61,326 nt of DNA from Streptomyces sp. BK340 (GCF_007827595.1 NZ_VISR01000043.1:1-61326); one strand, 5' to 3'; shown: positions 34,331 through 42,992, counted from the first letter of the stretch. The notes: generated from the letters alone by a model not told the origin. Translations and numbers: made by a program.

Positions 34331-35245
34331 ATGGCGGTTGACGCTGCTCGATCGGAAGAGGGGTTCACGTCGGCAAGGGCTACGCGGGTGATGAGTGCCG
34401 CGTGTCGGGCTGCGGGGCTCGATGACAGAGGCGCTGAGCTGATCCGGCTGGGAGAGAACGCGCTGTTCCGACTGGCCACGGCGCCAGTGATCGTTCGAGT
34501 GGCTCGGGGCGAACCGTGGTTGCCGAAGGCTCGTGTCGAGGTTGCTGTGGCCAGGTGGCTAGCCGCAGAGGGGTTCCCGGCGTCCCGACTCGTTGGCGGC
34601 CTGGAACAGCCCTTCCTGATCGACGGCCACCCGGTGACCTTCTGGCGTCTCATTGTGGAGGGCGACCGTAAGGCCACGTACGCCGAACTGGGCGGCGTCC
34701 TGAGCGACCTGCACTCCATGACGGTGCCCACGGGTCTTGAGCTGCCGGCGTTCGATCCCTTCGGCAAGCAAGAACTGCGGATCAGTAAGGCGCCGATCCC
34801 AGACGATGACCGGGTCTTCCTCCGCAAGCGGTGGCAGGAGCTGCGGGGCCAGTTCGAGGAGTTGAGGTTCGAGACTCCGAAAGGGCCGGTGCACGGGGAT
34901 GCCCACGTGCAGAACCTCATGGTGAACGATCGGGATGAGGTGATCCTGATCGACTTCGAGGCCTTCTGCTTCGACCACCCGGAGTGGGACCTGATGGTCA
35001 CGGCGGTCGAGCATTACAGCCTTGGGTGGCAGACCGATGAGCAGTACGCGGACTTCGTGCGGGCGTACGGGCGGGACCTGTACGACTGGCACGGTTATGA
35101 CACGCTCCGGCGGCTCCAAGAGTTCGGCATGACGACGTGGCTCATGCAGAACGTCCAGGAGAACGAGGAGACGGCGGCCGAGTACCGCCGGCGCATCGCT
35201 GGATTGCGTAACGACGATGCTCCGCGGGATTGGCGTCCCTGGTAG
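34331..35245 (+). CDS. aminoglycoside-phosphotransferase-like kinase
   Basis: A 304-residue APH/choline-kinase-family protein. The N-lobe runs to about residue 95 (RLGENALFRLATAPVIVRVA). The catalytic loop is HGDAHVQNLMVND (about 182-194) and the metal-binding motif is IDFEAF (about 201-206). Members phosphorylate aminoglycosides, macrolides or small metabolites with ATP. The spread is too wide to claim resistance here. ATG 34331 begins MAVDAARSEEG with a GGGAGCTGG upstream. It is separated by 3 bp from the convergent HTH gene. Confidence 0.8.
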   Translation: MAVDAARSEEGFTSARATRVMSAACRAAGLDDRGAELIRLGENALFRLATAPVIVRVARGEPWLPKARVEVAVARWLAAEGFPASRLVGGLEQPFLIDGHPVTFWRLIVEGDRKATYAELGGVLSDLHSMTVPTGLELPAFDPFGKQELRISKAPIPDDDRVFLRKRWQELRGQFEELRFETPKGPVHGDAHVQNLMVNDRDEVILIDFEAFCFDHPEWDLMVTAVEHYSLGWQTDEQYADFVRAYGRDLYDWHGYDTLRRLQEFGMTTWLMQNVQENEETAAEYRRRIAGLRNDDAPRDWRPW

Positions 35246-35248
35246 CTG

Positions 35249-36625
35249 CTACTCGTCCTCGTCGTCCAGGCGGGCGAGCGCTTCGCTTACCTGCTCGTTG
35301 AAGGCGACAACGGCGGGGTGCGCGGCGTGTGCGCTGACTTCGGCCTGGAAGTCGGTGACGTAGCGCTGGAAGCGGGAGGACTGGAGGGAATCGCCGCCGT
35401 CAACGGCAAGACTCGCGGTGGTGACGGCGGCTTCCAGCTCGCCGTTCAGTAGCTGGCTCTGGGCGAGCACCATGCGGCAGAAGCCCAACGTGCGGGCGTA
35501 TTGCGGATCGGTGCTGTCGACGGCGCGCTGTGCGTGCTCGACGGCTTCCCGTCGCATCTTCAAGTCCCGGAAGCAGTGGCAGAACTCGCCCAGGAGTTCG
35601 GCGTCATCGAAGTAGCTCAGCCATGCTGGGTCATCGGCACCTTCGGCACGCTCGAAGTGTCGTTCCGCTTGATTCATCGCCTCGGACGCTCCGGCTCGGT
35701 CGCCGGCGTTGGAGAGTGCACGGGCCTCCATCGCCCAGTAGTTCGCCATGGCTCGCGGGGTGGCTTGGCCTTTGGCGCCCTCGACGGCTGCGCGGGCAAG
35801 CCGGATGGCTTGGGCGTGGTTGCCCAGGTAGTTGGCCTGGTGGCTGAGGTTGCCCAGGATGCGTGCACCGAACATCCGGTCATTGATGACCTGGGACAGG
35901 CGCAGTGTGGAGGTGAGGTAGCGGTGGGCAAGCCGGTGGTTGCCGACGTCGTATGCGGTCCATGCGAGCAACTGCGAGACCTCGGCGGCGGCCCCGAACA
36001 GCGCTGTACCTACCTTCTCGCTGTAGCTGGCGTTCAGCAGGGGAAGCACCTCATGACGGAAGTAGTGGCGTAATGCCTTGTGGCCGTGGCCTCCGCCGTA
36101 CTTGAAGTCGAGCTGCATAAACATCGAGGCTGCATCCCTGATCGCCCGTACGTCACGCATGCCGACTCGTTGGTGCGCAGGCTTGTCGGCCTGGATGCCG
36201 TCAGGCCGCGCGATCATCCATGACAGGACAGCTGAGCTGAGGTCGGCGTCCGCAATGATCAGTTGGTCTGAGGCGGGGGTGTCGGCCGGCTCCTGCGCAA
36301 GGCCGTCCAGCATGGACAGGGCCTCGGGAACCGTGCTCGGGTAGCCGATCGGCTCCGGGGCAGTCGGCCGCGTGTGGTCGAAGAAGCCGAGATCGCCCGG
36401 TGTGATGCGGCGGCCCAGCTTGGCGCTGAGGACGTCGGCCATGATCGCTGCCGTCTGCGGTTTGATGCCGATGCCGTCTCGCCAGCGCTGCACAGCGATG
36501 TGTGTCGTTCCGAGACTGATGCCTCGCTGGGCGGCAGCGTCCTTCATCCGCTTGGCCAGCCCCTTGTTGGAGACCTTCGCCTCGTCCATGACCGCGATCA
36601 ACTGAGCGTTCGGTTCTCGGCTCAT
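35249..36625 (-). CDS. helix-turn-helix regulator with TPR-like domain
   Basis: A 458-residue protein. An N-terminal DNA-binding segment (about 10-75; VSNKGLAKRMKDAAAQRG, TTHIAVQRWRDG) resembles the Xre-type domain of long Streptomyces regulators. A long helical, TPR-like region follows (about 150-445, repeated LxxA units). Such proteins are frequent in AICEs and near ATPase/RsbW-like genes and control morphological or transfer genes by peptide or protein binding. Divergent from the ATPase gene over a 207-bp region containing a strong palindrome, its probable operator. Confidence 0.8.
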   Translation of the reverse strand: MSREPNAQLIAVMDEAKVSNKGLAKRMKDAAAQRGISLGTTHIAVQRWRDGIGIKPQTAAIMADVLSAKLGRRITPGDLGFFDHTRPTAPEPIGYPSTVPEALSMLDGLAQEPADTPASDQLIIADADLSSAVLSWMIARPDGIQADKPAHQRVGMRDVRAIRDAASMFMQLDFKYGGGHGHKALRHYFRHEVLPLLNASYSEKVGTALFGAAAEVSQLLAWTAYDVGNHRLAHRYLTSTLRLSQVINDRMFGARILGNLSHQANYLGNHAQAIRLARAAVEGAKGQATPRAMANYWAMEARALSNAGDRAGASEAMNQAERHFERAEGADDPAWLSYFDDAELLGEFCHCFRDLKMRREAVEHAQRAVDSTDPQYARTLGFCRMVLAQSQLLNGELEAAVTTASLAVDGGDSLQSSRFQRYVTDFQAEVSAHAAHPAVVAFNEQVSEALARLDDEDE

Positions 36626-36686
36626 GCTCCCCTGCCAACCCGAGGATTACGGCGAGTGTTCATCGTGTCACAGCAGTGTCGCGTTG

Positions 36687-36740
36687 GGGGGTTCATTGGT
36701 GAACCCCCTTCGCATTTGCCGGTGGTCACGTGAACCCCCC
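36687..36740. promoter_or_regulatory. probable operator between HTH regulator and ATPase genes
   Basis: A perfect 9-bp inverted repeat GGGGGTTCA / TGAACCCCC with 4-base loop TTGG lies at 36687-36708. A third half-site TGAACCCCCC follows at 36731-36740. Its position between two divergent genes suggests binding by the HTH protein. Confidence 0.6.
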
Positions 36741-36832
36741 GATGAACGCTCCCGGCCAAGCCTGCCGCGCCGTTCACTGGTCACCACTGTTGGGCGGGCC
36801 AAGTGGCTCGCCAGTGCACGGGAGGGAACGCG

Positions 36833-37399
36833 GTGGAAGCGCGGCAGAGCAAACACACAGCGAACGCCCCGACGGTGGGCGCTCCGCACCGCTCGTGGCA
36901 CGACCCCTCTAGCGGCCACTTCCGGGCGCTGACGGTCTACGCAGAGGACACGGACTGCGTGAAGGCCGCGCGGGACATGGTCGGCTCCTACCTCACGACC
37001 TGGAGCTTGGGGTACGTGGTCGATGACGCGAAGCTCGTCGTATCGGAACTGGTCGGCAACGTCGTCCACCACGCCGTACCGGATGAGCGCCTGTCGATGC
37101 CCGGTGCGAAGAGGCGCATCGACGTGTGGCTGATCAACTGGCCGGGGCTGCTGGGGATTGGTGTCTTCGACGAGGACTCGAATCCTCCCGACCTCCCGGC
37201 GGGTGAGTTTCTCTCGCCGGATCTGACTGGCGACTTCGTCGAAGCGCTCGTACCGGATCGGGGACGCGGCCTGATGATCGTTCAGCGCCTGGCCGATGCG
37301 GTCTGGTGGTCACCGGGGCTGAAGGGTGCTGGCAAGTCAGTGTGGTGCCGGTTTGATCTTGATCGCGTCTGGGCCGATTGGTTCGAGTCGTCGGCCTGA
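36833..37399 (+). CDS. ATP-binding protein (RsbW/HATPase_c type)
   Basis: A 188-residue protein of the histidine-kinase-like ATPase family used as anti-sigma factor or regulator kinases. The N box is LVVSELVGNVVHHAV (about 69-83), the G1 box IGVFDEDSNPP and the G2 region DRGRGLMIVQRLADAVWW. It lacks sensor or phosphoacceptor domains. GTG 36833 is chosen for GGAGGG 6 bases upstream; an ATG-like start 10 codons before lacks it. Paired with a divergent HTH regulator, a pattern repeated many times in Streptomyces genomes. Target unknown. Confidence 0.85.
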   Translation: MEARQSKHTANAPTVGAPHRSWHDPSSGHFRALTVYAEDTDCVKAARDMVGSYLTTWSLGYVVDDAKLVVSELVGNVVHHAVPDERLSMPGAKRRIDVWLINWPGLLGIGVFDEDSNPPDLPAGEFLSPDLTGDFVEALVPDRGRGLMIVQRLADAVWWSPGLKGAGKSVWCRFDLDRVWADWFESSA

Positions 37400-37565
37400 C
37401 AGACGCCGGGTCGCCGCTCTTGCTCTGCTCCCTCGCGATCGGGAGCTGGGCGGCGGCCCGGTAACTGGTCGGAGCCTGACCACTCCGGCCGAAGGGGCGC
37501 GGTCTCTCGGACGGCCCGGGGGCTCCCCTCCCGAGCGAGAGTCCGCGCTTCACATCCCCATATAG

Positions 37566-37609
37566 GCCGGGCCACCCCGTCAGCCCTGGAAAGCGAAGGG
37601 TGGCCCGGC
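37566..37609. repeat. 12-bp perfect inverted repeat
   Basis: GCCGGGCCACCC (37566-37577) and GGGTGGCCCGGC (37598-37609) are separated by 20 bp, between the ATPase and the next small gene. It may terminate the ATPase transcript or serve as an operator. Confidence 0.5.
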
Positions 37610-37686
37610 TGGGAACACGGCGGTTCCCGGTGCCTGATGGTACCGGGGCCGCCGTGCTGCGTTTTAGCCCTGGTCCAAGGAAATTG

Positions 37687-38019
37687 ATGATCCGTTACCT
37701 AGATCAGGGCAGAGGTGGCAAGGTGACTGGCTCGGGTGAGGGCTGGCTGAACGATGGTCTCGACCTGTCGGGGACGGACTCCGGTCTCTGGGTGTCCGGG
37801 GTGGACTACATCTCCGGTTGGCGTGAGGCGCGTGAGGCTGCTGACCGGCTGAATCGCGCGCTCCTGGGCGCGGGCTTGGACCTGTCCGCCGTGCGGGCCG
37901 TCGCGTCCACGAACGAGGACGGGCGCGGAGTGGTGCGGCTGACGGGCTGGCCGGCCGTCGTGGACCGGCTCGCTCAGCTCCTGGACGCACGCGCGGACAG
38001 CGATGGCGGTGCAGCGTGA
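37687..38019 (+). CDS. uncharacterised element protein
   Basis: A 110-residue acidic protein, MIRYLDQGRGGKVTGSGEGW at the start and VDRLAQLLDARADSDGGAA at the end. It has no membrane segment and no known motif; one central helix (REAREAADRLNRALL) may mediate dimerisation. I chose ATG 37687 because AAGGA lies 5 bases upstream and the upstream extension to 37600 overlaps the inverted repeat. Such proteins occur in AICE backbones. Function unknown. Confidence 0.55.
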   Translation: MIRYLDQGRGGKVTGSGEGWLNDGLDLSGTDSGLWVSGVDYISGWREAREAADRLNRALLGAGLDLSAVRAVASTNEDGRGVVRLTGWPAVVDRLAQLLDARADSDGGAA

Positions 38020-38300
38020 GGGGCGTTTCAGCTGGTCAAGTCTGCGTGAGGTCGGCGACTCCCCTGCTTGATGCCTCAGCCACAGACAGTCAGCCACGAC
38101 GATGCCGTGCGGCGAGAGAGCTGGCACGCGTATGTCTCGCTCAGCCACCCACCGGCAGCAACCACGCTTCCGTGTTCTTGATCGTCGCAGCCGGTACGGA
38201 CCGAGGCTCGGCACTGATGAGTGGTCGACACCTCGACTCCTTGGGCGTGCTGTGGGCGGGGGTGCCGGCCGACCGGACGGGACCGGCGTCCACGCCGCAC

Positions 38301-38321
38301 GCCCGGCCGGGGCGGCCGGGC
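38301..38321. terminator. bidirectional terminator-like hairpin
   Basis: A perfect 9-bp inverted repeat GCCCGGCCG / CGGCCGGGC with a 3-base loop stands in the 368-bp region between the convergent small gene (37687-38019) and the GntR gene (38388-39167). I see no gene in the rest of that region. Confidence 0.55.
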
Positions 38322-38387
38322 GCCCCGGCGCGCCGCAGGTGCGCCCTTGAGGAAGTGAAGGCGGTTTCGACCGATCGTTGTCGGCGC

Positions 38388-39167
38388 TCAGGCGCGGGGA
38401 CGTCGTGCGGGCTGCTTGTCGGCGGTGATCCGGTAGGCGAGTTCTGCCCGGTCGGCGCCGAAGCGCAGTTCTTCGAGGATCAGCGGGCGGTCGTCGGTGC
38501 CGTGCGCGACGCGGCTGACGTGCAGGATCGGTGTGGCGTCCGGGAGCTGGAGCGTGGTGCGCTCGTCGGGCAGGGGCATGCGTGCCCGTACGGCCTCGGT
38601 CCAGCTGAGCTTGTGGCCGGCCTGAGTGAGCACCCAGTAGAGGGCGGCCGATGGCTTGCACGGTTCCTGACCGAGCAGGGGAACTCCCTCGGCAACTTCG
38701 AACGGGATCAAGGTGCGATGCATGGCGCGCGTCCCGGTGCTGGGGTCGGTGAGCAGTCGGTCACAGCCGAACAGGGCTTCCTCGGCTCCGAGTTGGAGGA
38801 GTCGGCCCGTGGCCTTTGTCGTGCGGGTGCGGTAGGTGCTCGGCTCCTCGGCCTCCTGCCAGATGTCACCGCTGGGCATCATGAACTTGCCGTCGCTGGT
38901 GCGGCTGACGCCCCGTTCCAGGGTGAGGACGGGCTGACCGCTGGAGCGGACAAAGCTGCCTTTGCCGTGCCGGACGTCGATGAGCCCTTCGGCCCGCAAT
39001 GCCGCAATGGCGTTGCGGACGGTCGGCCGGGAGACACCGTAGCGAGTCATGAGCTGTGCTTCGGACGGCAGCAGGGACTCAGGCGCGAACTCGCCGGACA
39101 GGATCGCCTCACGGATCGCGGCGGCCACCTGCTGGTAGAGGGCTCCGGGGCGCTGGATCTCCGACAT
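38388..39167 (-). CDS. GntR-family regulator with UTRA domain (KorSA-like)
   Basis: A 259-residue repressor. The N-terminal winged helix (about 8-75) contains YGVSRPTVRNAIAALRAEGL. The C-terminal UTRA domain (about 90-245) starts near GVSRTSDGKF and ends DRPLILEELRFGADRAEL. In pSAM2 the GntR protein KorSA represses pra and so keeps the element integrated; position and family fit that role. It is divergent from the Pra-like gene, with two 16-bp operator-like repeats in between. A signal bound by UTRA would release it. Confidence 0.88.
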   Translation of the reverse strand: MSEIQRPGALYQQVAAAIREAILSGEFAPESLLPSEAQLMTRYGVSRPTVRNAIAALRAEGLIDVRHGKGSFVRSSGQPVLTLERGVSRTSDGKFMMPSGDIWQEAEEPSTYRTRTTKATGRLLQLGAEEALFGCDRLLTDPSTGTRAMHRTLIPFEVAEGVPLLGQEPCKPSAALYWVLTQAGHKLSWTEAVRARMPLPDERTTLQLPDATPILHVSRVAHGTDDRPLILEELRFGADRAELAYRITADKQPARRPRA

Positions 39168-39215
39168 TCGGTCATCTCCGGGTGGAAGTCATAGGCACGT
39201 CGCACGCGCGACATC

Positions 39216-39283
39216 ACTCGTCAGTATAAGTAGTTGCGCCACCGCCGTACAGAGCTCCATAGTCATCACTCGTAAGGACAAGT
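39216..39283. promoter_or_regulatory. paired 16-bp operator-like repeats
   Basis: ACTCGTCAGTATAAGT (39216-39231) and ACTCGTAAGGACAAGT (39268-39283) share 12 of 16 bases and each has imperfect dyad symmetry (ACTCGT ... AAGT). They are 52 bp apart, one near each divergent start. Probably the GntR protein binds both. Confidence 0.65.
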
Positions 39284-39331
39284 GACGTCAGGATGTGACT
39301 GGCGTCCCGACTGGCCAAGGAGGCCAACGAA

Positions 39332-39676
39332 ATGCAGTCCATTCCCGTGGACACGGCGCGACTGGGCGTACTGCGGTGCGCCATCGCTCCGGAAGCAAAG
39401 CTCAGCAATACCGAGACGCAGGAGGTGAAGAGGGACCGGGACGGCAACCCGGTGTGGACCGTGGCTGTCACCGTGCGGCAGGACGGACGGCGGATCTCCG
39501 TCATCGAGATCGCCGTGAGCGGTCAGCCGAAGGGCATCGAGGAAGGGCAGATCGTCAAGGTCACGGGCCTGACCGCGTTCATGTGGTCGATGGGGGACCG
39601 GCACGGCGTCAGCTTCCGCGCCGATGCGATCACCCCTGTGACCGGTCTGGCGCACGCCAAGGGCGGTGACGCCTGA
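39332..39676 (+). CDS. Pra-like element activator or conserved AICE protein
   Basis: A 114-residue protein with a beta-rich pattern (VWTVAVTVRQDGRRISVIEI) and no membrane helix. It lies first in the transfer/replication operon, with AAGGAGG upstream and a TGATG overlap with the Tra gene. Proteins of this size and position occur in many pSAM2-like elements; pSAM2 Pra activates replication and excision genes. The match is by position and general pattern only. Confidence 0.6.
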   Translation: MQSIPVDTARLGVLRCAIAPEAKLSNTETQEVKRDRDGNPVWTVAVTVRQDGRRISVIEIAVSGQPKGIEEGQIVKVTGLTAFMWSMGDRHGVSFRADAITPVTGLAHAKGGDA

Positions 39677-40977
39677 TGGGGCCGATCCTGCTCGCCCTCG
39701 GCCTGGCCGTGCTGGCCTGGGTGCTCGTCGTCGGTGACCTGGTCCGCCGGCACCGCCCCGTCTGGCACTGGTACCTGATCGGCTATCCGGTCACCGCCTG
39801 CCGGGTCGTGTTCACCTGGCGCAAGGTGGCGATGCTCAACGACCTCGCCGTGTCCAAACGTCCGCCGCGTGGGCTGCTCGGCGACTTGGTCGTCAAGGGT
39901 GACCCGCTGCGGCCGGTGGCCCCGCGGATCTCCTTCCCGCGCGCCACACGTATGGGTTTGACGGTGCTGGTCCGGCTCCATGCCGGGCAGACCCCGGCGA
40001 CCTTCCTGAAGGCCGCTGACGCGTTCGTGCATGCGTGGAAGGTTCATGCGGTCCGGGTCGCCTCGCCCGAACGCGGGCTCGTCATGCTGACGGCGACGGC
40101 CACTGATCCGCTTGAGCGGCCCGGCTTAGCGTCTGCTCCGGCGGAGTTGCTGTCGGCGCTCATCGGGGTCCTGGAGAGCGGCGGCGCCTGGGTGATGAAC
40201 CTGCGGCTCGTGCCCCACTGGCTCATCGCTGGTGCCACTCGCTCGGGTAAGTCCACACTGCTGGCCCGGCTGATCACCCAGCTCGCCCCGCAGCCGGTCG
40301 CCCTGGTCGGCATTGACTGCAAGGGCGGCATGGAACTGGGTCTGTTTGCTGACCGGCTCAGCGCGCTGGCCACCTGCCGACGCGAAGCGGTCGCCGTGCT
40401 CTCCGCGCTCGTGATCGACATGCAGGCCCGCACGAGCGCCTGCCGGTCGGCCGGGGTGCGCTCCATCTGGGAACTGCCGGACAAGCTCCGGCCGGTGCCG
40501 GTCGTCGTGATCGTGGACGAGATCGCCGAACTGTACCTGTCCGACGGCACCCGTGAGAGCAAGGCGGAAGCCGAACAGTGCTCCACCCTCCTGCTCCGGA
40601 TCGGGCAGCTCGGCGCCGCGCTCGGCCTGCACCTGGTCATCGCCGGTCAACGCGTCGGCTCCGACCTCGGCGTCGGCGTCACCGCGCTGCGGGCTCAGCT
40701 CGGCGGCCGGATCTGCCACCGCGTCAACGACCCTGCCACGGCCGAAATGACCCTGGGCGACCTGAACAAGGACGCCGTAGCGGTCGCCCAGTCGATCACT
40801 GCGGAGGAACGCGGCGTGGCCGTCTGCACCGGCCCCGACGGCGGCTGGAGCCGCGCCCGCTCCCACCTCACCCCGACCGAAGAAGCCGTCTCCACGGCGC
40901 GGAAGTACGCCGCGACGGCCCCGGAACTGCCCGCCCTGAACCGCGCCCTCGGGGTGCCGGAAGGAGACGACAAGTGA
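39676..40977 (+). CDS. FtsK/SpoIIIE-type DNA translocase (Tra)
   Basis: A 433-residue protein with an N-terminal membrane helix (about 1-22, ILLALGLAVLAWVLVVGDL) and a motor domain with Walker A GATRSGKST (about 190-198) and Walker B VPVVVIVDEIAEL (about 273-285). LGLHLVIAGQRVGSD is the conserved sensor segment after Walker B. This is the single-protein conjugation motor of Streptomyces elements (TraB/TraSA class), which moves double-stranded DNA between hyphae. It starts inside the previous stop (TGATG), and its own stop overlaps the next start (GTGA). Confidence 0.92.
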   Translation: MGPILLALGLAVLAWVLVVGDLVRRHRPVWHWYLIGYPVTACRVVFTWRKVAMLNDLAVSKRPPRGLLGDLVVKGDPLRPVAPRISFPRATRMGLTVLVRLHAGQTPATFLKAADAFVHAWKVHAVRVASPERGLVMLTATATDPLERPGLASAPAELLSALIGVLESGGAWVMNLRLVPHWLIAGATRSGKSTLLARLITQLAPQPVALVGIDCKGGMELGLFADRLSALATCRREAVAVLSALVIDMQARTSACRSAGVRSIWELPDKLRPVPVVVIVDEIAELYLSDGTRESKAEAEQCSTLLLRIGQLGAALGLHLVIAGQRVGSDLGVGVTALRAQLGGRICHRVNDPATAEMTLGDLNKDAVAVAQSITAEERGVAVCTGPDGGWSRARSHLTPTEEAVSTARKYAATAPELPALNRALGVPEGDDK

Positions 40978-41171
40978 TCAGCGAAGGTACGGCGTTCACG
41001 TTCTCGGTGATCTTCGGGATCATCACCGTCCTCCTTGTCCGCTCCCGCGACATGCGCGCCTGGGAAGCGGTCTGCGTCGGCCTCTTCGGCCTCTACCTGG
41101 GTCAGACTCCCGTGGTCTTCACCGTCCACGGCCTCGTGACCTGGCTCATCAGCGGCTTCGCCCACCACTGA
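40974..41171 (+). CDS. small Spd-like membrane protein
   Basis: A 65-residue protein with two hydrophobic helices (about 8-24 and 34-58), starting MISEGTAFTFSVIFG. It overlaps Tra by GTGA. Small membrane proteins directly after tra (Spd) help plasmid spread between mycelial compartments. The assignment is by position and topology. Confidence 0.65.
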   Translation: MISEGTAFTFSVIFGIITVLLVRSRDMRAWEAVCVGLFGLYLGQTPVVFTVHGLVTWLISGFAHH

Positions 41172-41190
41172 CCCGAAGGGACACACAGCC

Positions 41191-41304
41191 ATGCCCATGC
41201 CTCGCGTGAGGTGCCCCCACTGCAAGGGCGACGGAGCCCGCAAGACCTGGACCGGTCGCACGCGCCGCTGCCGCGTCTGCCGGGGCACCGGAACCATCCG
41301 CTGA
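41191..41304 (+). CDS. zinc-knuckle small protein
   Basis: A 37-residue basic protein (MPMPRVRCPHCKGDG at the start) with two CxxCxGxG motifs, like half of a DnaJ central zinc domain. GAAGGG lies upstream. Similar mini zinc proteins are found between Spd and Rep genes in AICEs. Role unknown. Confidence 0.7.
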   Translation: MPMPRVRCPHCKGDGARKTWTGRTRRCRVCRGTGTIR

Positions 41305-41338
41305 CCACCAACCCGCCCCCGACACGGAGGTGATTTCC

Positions 41339-42831
41339 ATGACCCACGCCGCACCACCAGCCGTCCATGCCCCTGCCGCCTCGGCGGCCCACCCCGGAAG
41401 GTCACCACCATCACCTCGGACTTCACTCCGGCTGACCGGCGCGCCGCCTTCGACCGCGCGGCGCGTCTGCGTCAGCTCCCCGAAGCAGATCGCGACGCAA
41501 TCCGCCTCGCTCAAGACCCGAAGTTCCCTCGCCTGCTGGAGCAGATCACCGCTACCGGCGGCTGCTCCCACCCCGTCCACCTCTCCGGCTCCACCATCAC
41601 AGTGGACGGGACGACCGGCGAGATCCTCCACCACTACGACACCCGCAGCGAGCCAGGGGAACGCCTCCTCGTCCGCTGCCGCAACCGCCGCGCAAGCATC
41701 TGCCCGGCCTGCTCCCGCCTCCATGCCGGCGATACCTACCACCTCGTCCGCGCCGGCCTCCTCGGCGGCAAGAACGTCCCCGATGCCGTCCGTTACCGCC
41801 CCCGGCTCTTCGTCACCCTCACCGCTCCGTCTTTCGGGCCGGTGCACCGGCCATCGGAGCTGTGCCGTCCCCGCCGCGACGGCGGCACCTGCGAACACGG
41901 CCGTCCCCTCGGGTGCGGTCTCGTCCACGCGCCCGACGCACCTAGTGTCGGCCAACCACTCTGCCCCGACTGCTACGACTACACCGCCCACGTTCTGTGG
42001 CACGCACACGCCTCCAAGCTCTGGGACCGCTTCGTCATCGACGTCCGGCGGCGCCTCGCATCATCTGTCGGCCTGGTGCAGTCCCACTTCGCCCGGCACG
42101 CCCGGCTGTCCTTCGCCCGCGTCGCTGAGTACCAGAGGCGGGCGGCCGTCCACGTCCATGCCGTCGTCCGCCTCGACGGCCCGACCGGACCCGGAGACGA
42201 ACCCCCGGCCTGGGGCACGGCGGAACTGCTCATCGATGCCTTACGCGCCTCCGCCCGGCGAGTCCAGGTCCGCACGTCCTACAGCCCTGCCGTGGGTGAG
42301 CTGAACCTGCGCTGGGGCGCCCAGATAGACGCACGGCCCCTACGGATCGACGGCGACGGCCCTGATGATGACGCGGTGGCCGCGTACGTCGCCAAGTACG
42401 TCACCAAGGGTGCGAGCGACATAGGTGCCGGCACTGACTACCGACTCTCGACCTGGGGCGACATCGAGTCGGCGCGGGTGAGCAAACACGTCCGTGTCCT
42501 CATGCGGACCTGCTGGCGCCTCGGCGGCCTTCCCGAGTACGCGCCACTCCGCCTACGCGCCTGGGTTCACACCCTGGGCTACCGGGGCCACATCCTCACC
42601 AAGTCTCGCGCCTACTCCACCACCTACGCAGCGCTCCGAGCTGAACGTGCCCATCGCCAGGGGCACACCGTCGTGCCCGAAGCGAACACCGAACGGCACT
42701 GGCGCTACGTCGGTTCCGGCCACACCCCTGGTGCTGCGCTCATAGCCGCTGGCGTCGCCGAAGATCTCGCCGTGTTGCGGGAAATCTCGCGTGATGGGCA
42801 TCCTATATCGTCGGCGGAGGCGGACCACTGA
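41339..42831 (+). CDS. RepSA-type replication initiator with an apparent frameshift near 41400
   Basis: The body (frame of 41602-42831, about 475 codons from 41401) is a RepSA-like rolling-circle initiator. It has ATGGCSHPVHLSGST, a zinc-like ICPACSRLHAGDTY, LFVTLTAPSFG (HUH-family strand), HVHAVVRLDG and YVAKYVTKGA with the catalytic Tyr region. That frame has no ATG, GTG or TTG between a stop at 41302 and GTG 41602, yet family-like residues begin by 41401. The only good start, ATG 41339 with GGAGGTGA 5 bases upstream, is in another frame (MTHAAPPAVHAPAASAAHPG). A -1 shift or one missing base in CCCCGGAAGG joins them. It may be a real mutation, programmed slippage or a sequence error. Confidence 0.8.
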
Positions 42832-42992
42832 CCGCGCGAGCGGACGGCTCGGAGGCAGCCGGCTGGGCGTGGGCCAGGGAACAGGCTCGTAAGGCGCCGA
42901 AGTGGTCCGACGCTCGCTGGCGCCAAGTGAACGCCATTCTTGGCTTGGAGGTCTCCAAGGGACCGGCCCGCGGTGGCAAGCGCGCCTCGTGA
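42828..42992 (+). CDS. possible 54-residue protein with CTG start
   Basis: A frame overlapping the rep stop (CTGA) with GGAGG 7 bases upstream of CTG 42828. The peptide is basic and Trp-rich (APKWSDARWRQVNAILGLEV). No other start codon precedes it in frame after the stop at 42792. It lies between rep and the convergent integrase, where small excision factors are often found. Similar WSDxRWxxVxAILGL ends occur in small actinobacterial element proteins, to my knowledge. Confidence 0.45.
   Translation: MTARADGSEAAGWAWAREQARKAPKWSDARWRQVNAILGLEVSKGPARGGKRAS

Noticed and set aside
33993..34391. 132-codon plus-strand frame before the phosphotransferase gene
   Set aside because: No ribosome site, no family, and it overlaps the start of the real gene in another frame.
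41602..42831. Starting the replication initiator at GTG 41602
   Set aside because: The preceding 67 codons in this frame hold family-like sequence (ATGGCSHPVHLSGST), and GTG 41602 has no ribosome site.
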